From: Alphaproteobacteria bacterium
Lineage (GTDB): Bacteria; Pseudomonadota; Alphaproteobacteria; Micavibrionales; SZUA-601
Reading direction: 5' to 3'
Length of the DNA: 7,977 bases
NCBI GenBank assembly: GCA_028290805.1
Contig: JAQGJA010000166.1
Span: forward strand, 1 to 7,977
Shown: positions 1-5,834 of the stretch, piece after piece
How positions within the stretch are numbered: position 1 is the first letter of the stretch
Layout: every line of letters starts with the position of its first letter
Notes under the pieces: generated by a model
Seen by the model: the letters and a program-made list of their open reading frames with translations, nothing else
Database searches by the model: none
What the model was told of the DNA's origin: nothing
Translations under genes and position numbers: made by a program

Positions 1-1132
1 CCGCACAGGTCGGAATTTCAAACCAGAAAACCGAGCCTTCTCCGGCCGTGCTGTGTACGCCGATTTTTCCTTCCATCAATTCCACCAGACGTTGGGCGAT
101 GGAAAGGCCCAGCCCGGTGCCGCCAAAGCGCCTGGTGGTGGAATTATCCGCCTGTACGAAAGGTTGGAACAACCGAGCGGCAACTTCTGTGCTCATGCCG
201 ATGCCGGTATCGTGTATTTCAAAACGCAACCCGATTTTGTTTTCCTCCAATGCAAGATGCACCGTCTTGCAGGAAACCCTGACCGTGATGCCGCCGTAAT
301 CGGTGAATTTAAGCGCATTGCCCAATAAATTGGTCATGATCTGGCGCAACCGTTTCGGGTCGCCGTGGATCACATAAGGGACATCCTGTTCGATGATGGT
401 TTTGAGGTAAATATTATTTTCGCGCCGCTTGGCTTCCAGCGCTTCGATCAGGCCGTATACAAGCGTGCGAAGCGGCAATTCGAATTCGTCCAGCTCCATC
501 TTGCCGGCTTCGACCTTGGCCAGGTCCAGGATATCGTCCAGGATTTCAAGCAACCCGTCGGCGGAATTTTTAGCAGCGTTCAGCATTTCATTCTGGATCG
601 GCGTGGGGTTTTCCTCGCTTAATAATTCCATCATGCCGAAAATCGTCTGCAAAGGCGTGCGGATTTCATGGCTCATCGTGGCCAGGAAATTGGATTTTGC
701 CTGGGCCGCCGCATCGGCCAGTTTCGCTTCGTTCAGCGCATTAAGCTCTTTGGTTTTCGTTGCCGTGATATCGCTGAACCAGAAGAAATAGCCTTTTTCG
801 CCCAGTATTGTGGTCGGCTGGGCCCGGATTTCCAGCCAGCGCTCGCTGCTGTTATCCAAGGTTAGCTTGGTGATAATGGCGCTTTCCGTGCTAGAATCGG
901 TGGGCAGGGGGAAAAGCGATTCTTCTTCATCGCTAATACAAAGATCGGAGATCAGGTGGACCAGGTCGAAACGGTCCGGCCGCCATTCCTGCAGCAATCT
1001 CAATAAAGACGGATTGGCATAGAGGAGAAGCGCGTTTTCCAGGCTGTCCGGTTTCGCCCCGATAAGCACGGCCACGCCCAAAGGCGAGTCGTGAAAGATC
1101 AACTGGAAGCTTTCGGGCAGGTTAGCGGACAT
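1..1132 (-). CDS. PAS-domain sensor histidine kinase (hybrid-type), C-terminus cut by window edge
   Basis: Reading leftwards from the ATG at 1132-1130, the frame stays open for 377 codons to the window edge. A divergent N-terminal region of about 125 residues looks PAS-like (LIFHDSPLGV near 12, ending in the typical WFSDIT at 118-123). It has no signal peptide or membrane segment, so the protein is probably cytoplasmic. A HisKA dimerisation helix follows, with the phosphoacceptor His155 in MSHEIRTPL, then a HATPase domain with the N box (NLLGNALKFT, Asn272), G1 box (DTGIG, Asp308), F box (LFQPFVQ) and G2 box (GGTGLGL, 337-343). All key kinase residues are present. The QADNSTTRRFGGTG style is typical of hybrid kinases, so a receiver domain may follow outside the window (inference). 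The ribosome site is weak (GAG, 8 bp before ATG). The gene is divergent from divK; it could phosphorylate DivK or PleD, but its motifs do not identify it as PleC or DivJ. Confidence 0.93.
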   Translation of the reverse strand, partial: MSANLPESFQLIFHDSPLGVAVLIGAKPDSLENALLLYANPSLLRLLQEWRPDRFDLVHLISDLCISDEEESLFPLPTDSSTESAIITKLTLDNSSERWLEIRAQPTTILGEKGYFFWFSDITATKTKELNALNEAKLADAAAQAKSNFLATMSHEIRTPLQTIFGMMELLSEENPTPIQNEMLNAAKNSADGLLEILDDILDLAKVEAGKMELDEFELPLRTLVYGLIEALEAKRRENNIYLKTIIEQDVPYVIHGDPKRLRQIMTNLLGNALKFTDYGGITVRVSCKTVHLALEENKIGLRFEIHDTGIGMSTEVAARLFQPFVQADNSTTRRFGGTGLGLSIAQRLVELMEGKIGVHSTAGEGSVFWFEIPTCA

Positions 1133-1258
1133 GCAAAATACTCAAGCGGGCAGGAATTCGATTTTATGGGCGTGATATAAAAAAAGCTTTAAGCGGGCGC
1201 AGGTCTTGGCGGAGTGGACTATGCCAAAGTAAATAAACAAAAAACTTCTTGCCGGGCT

Positions 1259-1272
1259 TTAACCAATTTTAA
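1259..1272. promoter_or_regulatory. Possible CtrA-like site (TTAA-N6-TTAA) upstream of divK
   Basis: Two TTAA half-sites flank six bases, 53 bp before the divK start. The known CtrA recognition motif is TTAA-N7-TTAA, so the spacing here is one base short. Cell-cycle control of divK by CtrA is known in Caulobacter, which makes the position suggestive. A further single TTAA lies at 1189-1192. The 192-bp region between the kinase and divK must hold both divergent promoters, but I see no convincing -35/-10 pair there. Confidence 0.2.
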
Positions 1273-1324
1273 GTGGTCTTGGCCCAGAGTAGAACCTCCA
1301 AGCCCGCCCATTTGAGGCCTATAA

Positions 1325-1687
1325 ATGTCAAAAACGATTCTCATTGTCGAAGATAACGAACTGAACATGAAGCTTTTCCAGGATCTGCTGGAAGCGCATG
1401 GGTATAAAACGATTCCCAGCCGCAACGGGCGTGACGCCTTTGAACAGGTGAAAAAGCATAAACCCAATCTGATCCTGATGGATATCCAGCTGCCTGAAAT
1501 TTCCGGCCTGGAAGTCACGAAATGGATCAAGCAGGACCCGAATGTCAAGCACATCCCCGTCATCGCCGTTACCGCTTTTGCGATGAAGGGCGACGAGGAA
1601 AAAATCCTGCAGGGCGGATGCGAAGATTACATTGCCAAACCCATCTCCGTTTCCAGTTTCCTGGAAGTCGTGCAACGCTATCTATAA
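1325..1687 (+). CDS. divK: Single-domain response regulator DivK
   Basis: This 120-residue protein is a lone receiver (REC) domain with no output domain. It has the acidic pair Glu9-Asp10, phosphoacceptor Asp53 in LMDIQLPEISG, switch Thr83 in AVTAFAMKGDEE, and Lys105 in AKPIS. The stretches VEDNELNMKLF and LPEISGLEVTKW match Caulobacter DivK as I remember it, with the same numbering for Asp53. In that system DivK is phosphorylated by DivJ, dephosphorylated by PleC, and acts by protein contact (DivL, PleC, DivJ) to lower CtrA activity, thereby linking polarity to the cell cycle. A GAGG ribosome site (1314-1317) lies 7 bp before ATG. The downstream gene begins 12 bp after the stop, so the two are co-transcribed. 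The gene has full length and all catalytic residues, so it should be functional. Confidence 0.95.
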   Translation: MSKTILIVEDNELNMKLFQDLLEAHGYKTIPSRNGRDAFEQVKKHKPNLILMDIQLPEISGLEVTKWIKQDPNVKHIPVIAVTAFAMKGDEEKILQGGCEDYIAKPISVSSFLEVVQRYL

Positions 1688-1690
1688 GGA
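1686..1690 (+). promoter_or_regulatory. Ribosome binding site of pleD overlapping the divK stop codon
   Basis: AAGGA shares its first two bases with the TAA stop of divK and lies 9 bp before the GTG at 1700. This supports the GTG as the pleD start, because the conserved REC beginning (AKILVVDD) follows at once. It also suggests translational coupling between the two genes. Confidence 0.7.
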
Positions 1691-1699
1691 TAACCCCGC

Positions 1700-3130
1700 G
1701 TGAGCGCAAAAATCCTCGTCGTCGATGACATCGCCCCGAACGTCAAATTACTGGAAGCGAAGCTGACACGCGAGTTTTTCCGCGTCGTTACAGCAATGAG
1801 CGGCCCCGAGGCTTTGGAAAAAGCCCGCACGGAACGTCCCGATGTCATTTTGCTGGATATCATGATGCCCGGTATGGACGGTTTCGAAGTTTGCGAAAGG
1901 CTGAAGGCCGATCCGCTGACCCAGAATATTCCCGTGGTGATGGTCACCGCTTTGACCGATATTTCCGACCGCGTCCGCGGCCTTGAAGCCGGCGCCGATG
2001 ATTTCCTCAGCAAGCCTGTAAACGACCTTGCCTTAATGTCCCGTGTGCGTTCGCTGATCCGCCTGAAAATGACGGCGGATGAATGGATGTTGCGCGAGGA
2101 AACCGCCATACAATTTGGCGCCATCAACCATGTAGTAGATATCAAGGATGTCGATACGGCCGCCGCCGATATTCTTCTGGTCGAGAGCAATGCAATGGAG
2201 GCCCAGCGCCTGGTTGAGTCCTTGCAGCGCGACCGTCACAAGGTCACCGTCGTTTCGAACGGCGTCCGCGCCATGGAAATGGCCGAACAGATTCATTTCG
2301 ATGTCATTCTTGTTAATCTCAACCTGGATGGCGAGGACGGCTTGCGTCTGTGTTCGCATCTGCGCCTGGACGGGATCACCAAATCCGTGCCAATCATCAT
2401 GCTGGCCGAAGACCAGGATATGGTGCGCGTGGCCACCGGCCTGGAATTCAACGGCGCGCATGATTATTTGCTGCGCCCCATCGACCGCAACGAATTGCGC
2501 GCCCGCGTCAAAACACAGGTGCGCCGCAGACGTTTCCAGAAAAAACTGCGTTCCAATTACGAAGCCAGCATTTCCCTGGCGCTGACGGATTCATTGACCG
2601 GTCTCTTCAACCGCCGTTATTTAATGGCGCATTTGAAAAAGATGATGGACGACGCCAGCGTCGGCATGAAGCCGCTTTGCGTGCTGATGTTCGACATCGA
2701 CCATTTCAAGAACGTTAACGACACCTACGGCCACGGCGTGGGCGACGAGGTCTTGCGCGAATTTGCTGGGCGCCTGTCCAAACAGATCCGCAGTTTCGAC
2801 ATGCTGGCCCGCCTGGGCGGTGAGGAGTTCATCGCCGTCCTGCCCAATATCGGTCGCCATACGGCGTTTGACGTGGCGTATCGCCTGCGCAAAGTGATCT
2901 CGGACATGCCGTTCAATATCGCCGGCAAAGGCCAGATCGCCGTCACCTGTTCCATCGGCGGCGTCATCCTGGAAGACACCATGAAAGACGTCGAAACCGC
3001 CATCGACCGCGCCGATAAAGCGCTGTACGAAGCCAAGGATTCCGGGCGTAACTGCGTCTATTTCGAAGGGCTGGGACTGATTTCCCAGGCGAATGTGATC
3101 AATCCCTCCATGGAAGATGCATTTATTTAA
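1700..3130 (+). CDS. pleD: PleD-type response regulator and diguanylate cyclase (REC-REC-GGDEF)
   Basis: This 476-residue protein makes c-di-GMP from two GTP and has the order REC1-REC2-GGDEF, as in PleD. REC1 (about 3-120) is intact, with Asp9-Asp10, phosphoacceptor Asp53 (LLDIMMPGMDG), Thr83 and Lys105. REC2 (about 156-275) is degenerate: Val161-Glu162 stand at the acidic pair, Asn206 at the phosphoacceptor position and Arg259 in place of the lysine. This fits its known role as a dimerisation adaptor. The cyclase domain (about 290-457) has the metal ligand in FDIDHFKNVND (Asp332) and the active-site motif GGEEF (373-377), the variant also found in Caulobacter PleD. An RxxD product-inhibition site (Arg364-Asp367) lies five residues before GGEEF, so feedback control by c-di-GMP is expected. 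A short tail follows. It is the second gene of the divK operon and ends at a strong terminator. No membrane segments are seen. Confidence 0.96.
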   Translation: MSAKILVVDDIAPNVKLLEAKLTREFFRVVTAMSGPEALEKARTERPDVILLDIMMPGMDGFEVCERLKADPLTQNIPVVMVTALTDISDRVRGLEAGADDFLSKPVNDLALMSRVRSLIRLKMTADEWMLREETAIQFGAINHVVDIKDVDTAAADILLVESNAMEAQRLVESLQRDRHKVTVVSNGVRAMEMAEQIHFDVILVNLNLDGEDGLRLCSHLRLDGITKSVPIIMLAEDQDMVRVATGLEFNGAHDYLLRPIDRNELRARVKTQVRRRRFQKKLRSNYEASISLALTDSLTGLFNRRYLMAHLKKMMDDASVGMKPLCVLMFDIDHFKNVNDTYGHGVGDEVLREFAGRLSKQIRSFDMLARLGGEEFIAVLPNIGRHTAFDVAYRLRKVISDMPFNIAGKGQIAVTCSIGGVILEDTMKDVETAIDRADKALYEAKDSGRNCVYFEGLGLISQANVINPSMEDAFI

Positions 3131-3157
3131 GTAAGACCGTCATCGACAGAGCAAACA

Positions 3158-3185
3158 AAACCCGGCAAAAGCCGGGTTTAATTTT
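3158..3185. terminator. Rho-independent terminator of divK-pleD, probably bidirectional with rpmG
   Basis: A perfect 9-bp stem (AAACCCGGC at 3158-3166, GCCGGGTTT at 3171-3179) with an AAAA loop is followed on the plus strand by AATTTTT. It lies 27 bp after the pleD stop. On the minus strand the stem is followed by TTTTG-TTTG, and it begins 25 bp after the rpmG stop, so one hairpin can serve both convergent transcripts. Confidence 0.9.
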
Positions 3186-3204
3186 TATCGCGATCAAACA
3201 GTTC

Positions 3205-3420
3205 TTATTTGAACTTGTTGCGTTTCTCTTCGAATTCCACATGGGCGCCGGGCTTGCCGGTTTCCGGGTGGATCGCGCGCGGGTCGAATTTGCTCTTTTT
3301 CAGCTTTTCGGTCGTGTTGCGTGGGTTGCGCTCAGTCACGTAAAAGTAACCGGTCGAAGCGCCGCTGGCGTTTTTGCCGGTGGATTCAAGACGGACGAGG
3401 GTCTGGGTTTTCTTAGCCAT
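3205..3420 (-). CDS. rpmG: 50S ribosomal protein L33, extended form
   Basis: L33 is a small protein of the large ribosomal subunit near the E site. The core GYFYVTERNPRNTTEKL followed by KKSKFDPRA and HVEFEEKRNK identifies it. It has no cysteines, so it is the zinc-independent form. At 71 residues it is longer than the roughly 55 usual in Alphaproteobacteria. The extra length lies in two places: about 8 residues (GKNASGAS, 15-22) before the GYFYVT strand, and about 10 residues (IHPETGKPGA, 50-59) before HVEF. The first insertion could be a flexible loop. Both keep the reading frame, and the C-terminus is complete, so it should be functional. A GAAGG ribosome site (3430-3434) lies 9 bp before the ATG. 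It is transcribed separately from or after rnr, and converges on pleD. Confidence 0.93.
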   Translation of the reverse strand: MAKKTQTLVRLESTGKNASGASTGYFYVTERNPRNTTEKLKKSKFDPRAIHPETGKPGAHVEFEEKRNKFK

Positions 3421-3460
3421 TTTATCAAGCCTTCAACAGGAATTTCAGTAACAGGGGCGA

Positions 3461-3490
3461 AAGTTAGACCATAAGGGGGCGGTGAGTCAA
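3461..3490 (-). promoter_or_regulatory. Possible rpmG promoter
   Basis: On the minus strand, TTGACT (3490-3485) is followed after 18 bp by TAACTT (3466-3461), about 40 bp before the rpmG start. The -35 fits the conserved alphaproteobacterial TTGAC; the -10 is poor. It begins just downstream of the palindrome that ends the rnr unit, which is where an independent rpmG promoter would be expected. Confidence 0.4.
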
Positions 3491-3501
3491 GGGGTTTCTA
3501 T

Positions 3502-3546
3502 CTGTAATCCGACGAAGGAGGGATCCCTCCCTTGTCGGCATTACAG
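3502..3546. repeat. 45-bp near-perfect palindrome at the 3' end of rnr
   Basis: The arms CTGTAAT (3502-3508) and ATTACAG (3540-3546) enclose CCGAC/GTCGG and AAGGAGGGA/TCCCTCCCTT, which pair almost to the centre. The only flaws are one bulged C (3539), one A-C mismatch and one G-T wobble. The centre is GGATCC. It begins 7 bp after the rnr stop. In the rnr transcript it would form a very stable hairpin, but it is followed by AGATAGAAACCCC rather than a T run, so it is not a classic terminator. It may be a dispersed intergenic repeat that protects or processes the 3' end; copies elsewhere cannot be checked here. Confidence 0.75.
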
Positions 3547-3553
3547 GTCATGT

Positions 3554-5764
3554 CTAACGCCTTCTTCCACCGCCACGATCATCGCGGGAACGACTACGTT
3601 CGCCGCGGTCTTCCGGGCGGTCGCGGCGTAAAAAGCGGCGTTCGCGAGTGGGTTCCTTGGTCCCGAACTGGCCGGGAAGGAGTTCCATCAGCAACCGGCC
3701 CGTCCCCGCCTCAACCTCGAGCAACCGCACGGTCAAAGGCATGGCCAGGCGAAAGACCAGCCCGTTGCGCCGCCCGACCAGGGAATGCCGTTTTTCGTCA
3801 TGGATATAATAATCCTCGGGCAGGGTGCGCACGGGGATGAGGCCGTCCGCGCCCATCGGGTCGACATTAACGAACAGGCCGAATCTTGTGACGCCGCTGA
3901 CCCTTGCGGCAAAGGTTGCGCCGATCTTGTCTTCCAGGAACAGGGCGATATAGCGGTTGATCGTGTCGCGCTCGGCCACCTGGGCGATGCGCTCGCGCTG
4001 GGAAATATGCTCGCCAATGCGGACCAGATCCTCTTCCTCGGCATCGGTCAGGCCGTCATTGCCCAGATGGAATTGCTTGATCAAGGCGCGGTGCACGATA
4101 AGGTCGGCATAGCGGCGGATGGGCGAGGTGAAATGCGAATAATTCTCCAAGGCCAGGCCGAAATGCCCAATATTCTCCGGGCTGTACGAGGCCTGGGACA
4201 TCGACCGCAGGACGATATCGTTGACCAGAGGCGCTTCGTCGCGGCCGACCACCTGGTCCAGCAAAGCCTGCAGATCGGCAGGCTTTGGCGACAGGCCGGG
4301 CTTGGTCTTCAGGCCCAGCTCCTGCAGAAATTCACGCGTCGAGGCCCAGCGCGACGCATCGGGTTTCGGGTGGATGCGGTACAAGGCTTCCTGTTTCTTT
4401 TCCTCGAACATCGTGGCCACGGCGACATTAGCCAGGATCATCAATTCTTCGATCAATTTGTGGCTGTCATAGCGCGGCTTGGAAATGATGTCCTCGATCA
4501 TGCCGTTCTTTAAAAAGACGCGGCGCTCGGGCAGGTCCAGCTCGACCGTGCCGCGATCCGCGCGCGCCTTGGCCAGCGTTTTATACGCCCCGTAAAGCGG
4601 TTTGATGACTGTGTCCAGCAAGGGTGCGGTCTTCTCATTCGGCTGCCCGTCCAACGCTTCCTGCACCTCGGTATAGGTCAGGCGCGCCACTGATTTCATC
4701 AGGCCCCGCACGATTTTAATCTCGACCAGATGCCCGTTTTCATTGATGCGCATCAATGCGGCCATACAGGCACGCTCTTCATGGGGACGCAGCGAACACA
4801 GATCATTCGACAGTGCTTCGGGCAGCATGGGCACGACGCGGTCGGGGAAATACACCGAATTGCCGCGCTTCAGCGCCTCGCGGTCCAGCGCGGAATCAGT
4901 CTTCACGTAATGGGCTACATCAGCAATGGCCACGGTGATTTTCCAGCCGCCTTTATTGTCTTCAGCATCGTCGGCAATGGCATACACCGCATCGTCGAAA
5001 TCACGGGAATCATCGCCGTCGATGGTGACCAAAGGCACGTCGCGCAGATCGGTGCGCTTGCCTAAAGACGGCACGCTGATCCCTTGCGTTTCGGCCATCA
5101 CCTCGGGCGAAAACACATCCGGGATATCCAGCGTCTTGATCGCCATTAAACTGACCATACCTGCATCGTCGCGGTCGGCCAAAACTTCGCTTATGCTCCA
5201 CCCGCGCGGGGAAAAATCCGCCCGCACCAGATCGCCGCTGCGCGCGTCTTTCGTTTTGCCTTCGCCGACCATGATCGGGTTCTTGTCCTGGCGGCTGACC
5301 GGGTTCACCATTCCCCCGCCATTTTGCAGCGGTTCGTACAAGCCGATAAAATGGGTGGGCGGTTTTTCTTCCCTATCACCCATTCTGTCATTTCTCTCCA
5401 CTCTCCTGTCATTTCGAACCGAGCCCTTCGCGAGGGAGAAATCCCCTTGTTTCGTGCCGGGATTTCTCCCTTTGGTCGAAATGACAGGATCTTCTTTTTT
5501 TTGCATCTGACCAGGCAACACATAAGACCGGAAAGTCCCATGATGCAAGGTCCCACGCGCCAGCATTTCTTTCAGAACATGCTTGAGGCCGATCCGGTCA
5601 TTCCCCGTCACCCCGAATTTTCGGGCAATCTCGGCCTTGGTCACCCGCCCGTTGCGCGAGGCGACAAAGGCAAGCACCTCATCCTGGGTCAGCTTTGGCG
5701 GGGATTTGGCAGGTTTTTTGGGTTTGCCCGGCGTTGTGCCGGATGTGTCGTTTTCTTTTTTCAT
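3554..5764 (-). CDS. rnr: Ribonuclease R (3'-5' exoribonuclease) with an in-frame palindromic insertion
   Basis: RNase R degrades structured RNA from the 3' end in the cytoplasm. The 736-residue product has a winged-helix domain (about 25-82, DEVLAFVASRNGRVTKAEIA), a linker carrying an inserted repeat (93-120), one cold-shock-like domain (about 137-205, FIGLYEPLQNGGGMV), the RNB catalytic domain (about 237-565), an S1 domain (about 612-690, GATFAARVSGVTRFGLFV) and an Arg/Asp-rich tail (700-736). The RNB acidic cluster is intact in IDGDDSRDFDDAV (Asp249, 255, 257, 258), as is HFTSPIRRYADL, so activity is expected. The family normally has two cold-shock domains before RNB; the first appears absent. 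The start is uncertain in detail: a stop lies two codons upstream of ATG 5764, and the only good AAGG (5766-5769) is a single base from it, too close to work well. topA ends 70 bp upstream in the same direction, through an AT-rich gap without a clear promoter, so the two genes may be co-transcribed. Confidence 0.95.
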   Translation of the reverse strand: MKKENDTSGTTPGKPKKPAKSPPKLTQDEVLAFVASRNGRVTKAEIARKFGVTGNDRIGLKHVLKEMLARGTLHHGTFRSYVLPGQMQKKEDPVISTKGRNPGTKQGDFSLAKGSVRNDRRVERNDRMGDREEKPPTHFIGLYEPLQNGGGMVNPVSRQDKNPIMVGEGKTKDARSGDLVRADFSPRGWSISEVLADRDDAGMVSLMAIKTLDIPDVFSPEVMAETQGISVPSLGKRTDLRDVPLVTIDGDDSRDFDDAVYAIADDAEDNKGGWKITVAIADVAHYVKTDSALDREALKRGNSVYFPDRVVPMLPEALSNDLCSLRPHEERACMAALMRINENGHLVEIKIVRGLMKSVARLTYTEVQEALDGQPNEKTAPLLDTVIKPLYGAYKTLAKARADRGTVELDLPERRVFLKNGMIEDIISKPRYDSHKLIEELMILANVAVATMFEEKKQEALYRIHPKPDASRWASTREFLQELGLKTKPGLSPKPADLQALLDQVVGRDEAPLVNDIVLRSMSQASYSPENIGHFGLALENYSHFTSPIRRYADLIVHRALIKQFHLGNDGLTDAEEEDLVRIGEHISQRERIAQVAERDTINRYIALFLEDKIGATFAARVSGVTRFGLFVNVDPMGADGLIPVRTLPEDYYIHDEKRHSLVGRRNGLVFRLAMPLTVRLLEVEAGTGRLLMELLPGQFGTKEPTRERRFLRRDRPEDRGERSRSRDDRGGGRRR
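5385..5415 (-). repeat. 21-bp-offset partial duplication of the element end inside rnr
   Basis: CTGTCATTTC occurs at 5385-5394 and again at 5406-5415, the latter being the end of the palindromic element. The offset is exactly seven codons, so the protein shows RNDR twice (117-120 and 124-127). It may be a remnant of a duplicated element end or a slippage product. Confidence 0.55.
5405..5488. repeat. 84-bp palindromic element inserted in frame within rnr
   Basis: Perfect 13-bp terminal inverted repeats, CCTGTCATTTCGA (5405-5417) and TCGAAATGACAGG (5476-5488), enclose a second perfect 12-bp stem, GGGAGAAATCCC (5434-5445) and GGGATTTCTCCC (5459-5470), with a 13-base loop. The left arm also holds a small internal hairpin (CCCT-TCGCG-AGGG, 5424-5436). 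The element is exactly 28 codons, and its ends coincide with the codon boundaries of rnr residues 93-120. The encoded peptide (VISTKGRNPGTK through SVRNDR) is basic and polar and unrelated to RNase R. The layout resembles dispersed palindromic repeats of the GTCATTTCGA...TCGAAATGAC kind, and in-gene Rickettsia palindromic elements are a known parallel. It has no transposase, so any mobility would need help in trans. Confidence 0.85.
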
Positions 5765-5834
5765 ACCTTATTATTTAGGATAAAAGAATAAAAAGCAAAT
5801 GGTGATGATCGGGTTTCAATCGCATAAAACCCAC

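Noticed and set aside
1678..2190. A 170-codon minus-strand open frame opposite pleD REC1
   Set aside because: Serine/arginine-rich product with no family features; antisense to a well-supported receiver domain.
3785..4513. A 242-codon open frame on the plus strand opposite rnr
   Set aside because: It lies entirely antisense to the conserved RNB catalytic domain, its product has no recognisable motif, and such long shadows are common opposite codon-biased genes.
5811..5832. Small inverted repeat GGGTTT/AAACCC after the topA stop, considered as a topA terminator
   Set aside because: Only 6 bp of stem, a 10-base loop, and no T run directly after it on the minus strand.
5765..5834. Possible rnr promoter in the AT-rich topA-rnr gap
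   Set aside because: TTGCTT and TAAATA-like boxes occur but spacing (about 15 bp) and matches are poor; AT-richness alone makes such hits likely.
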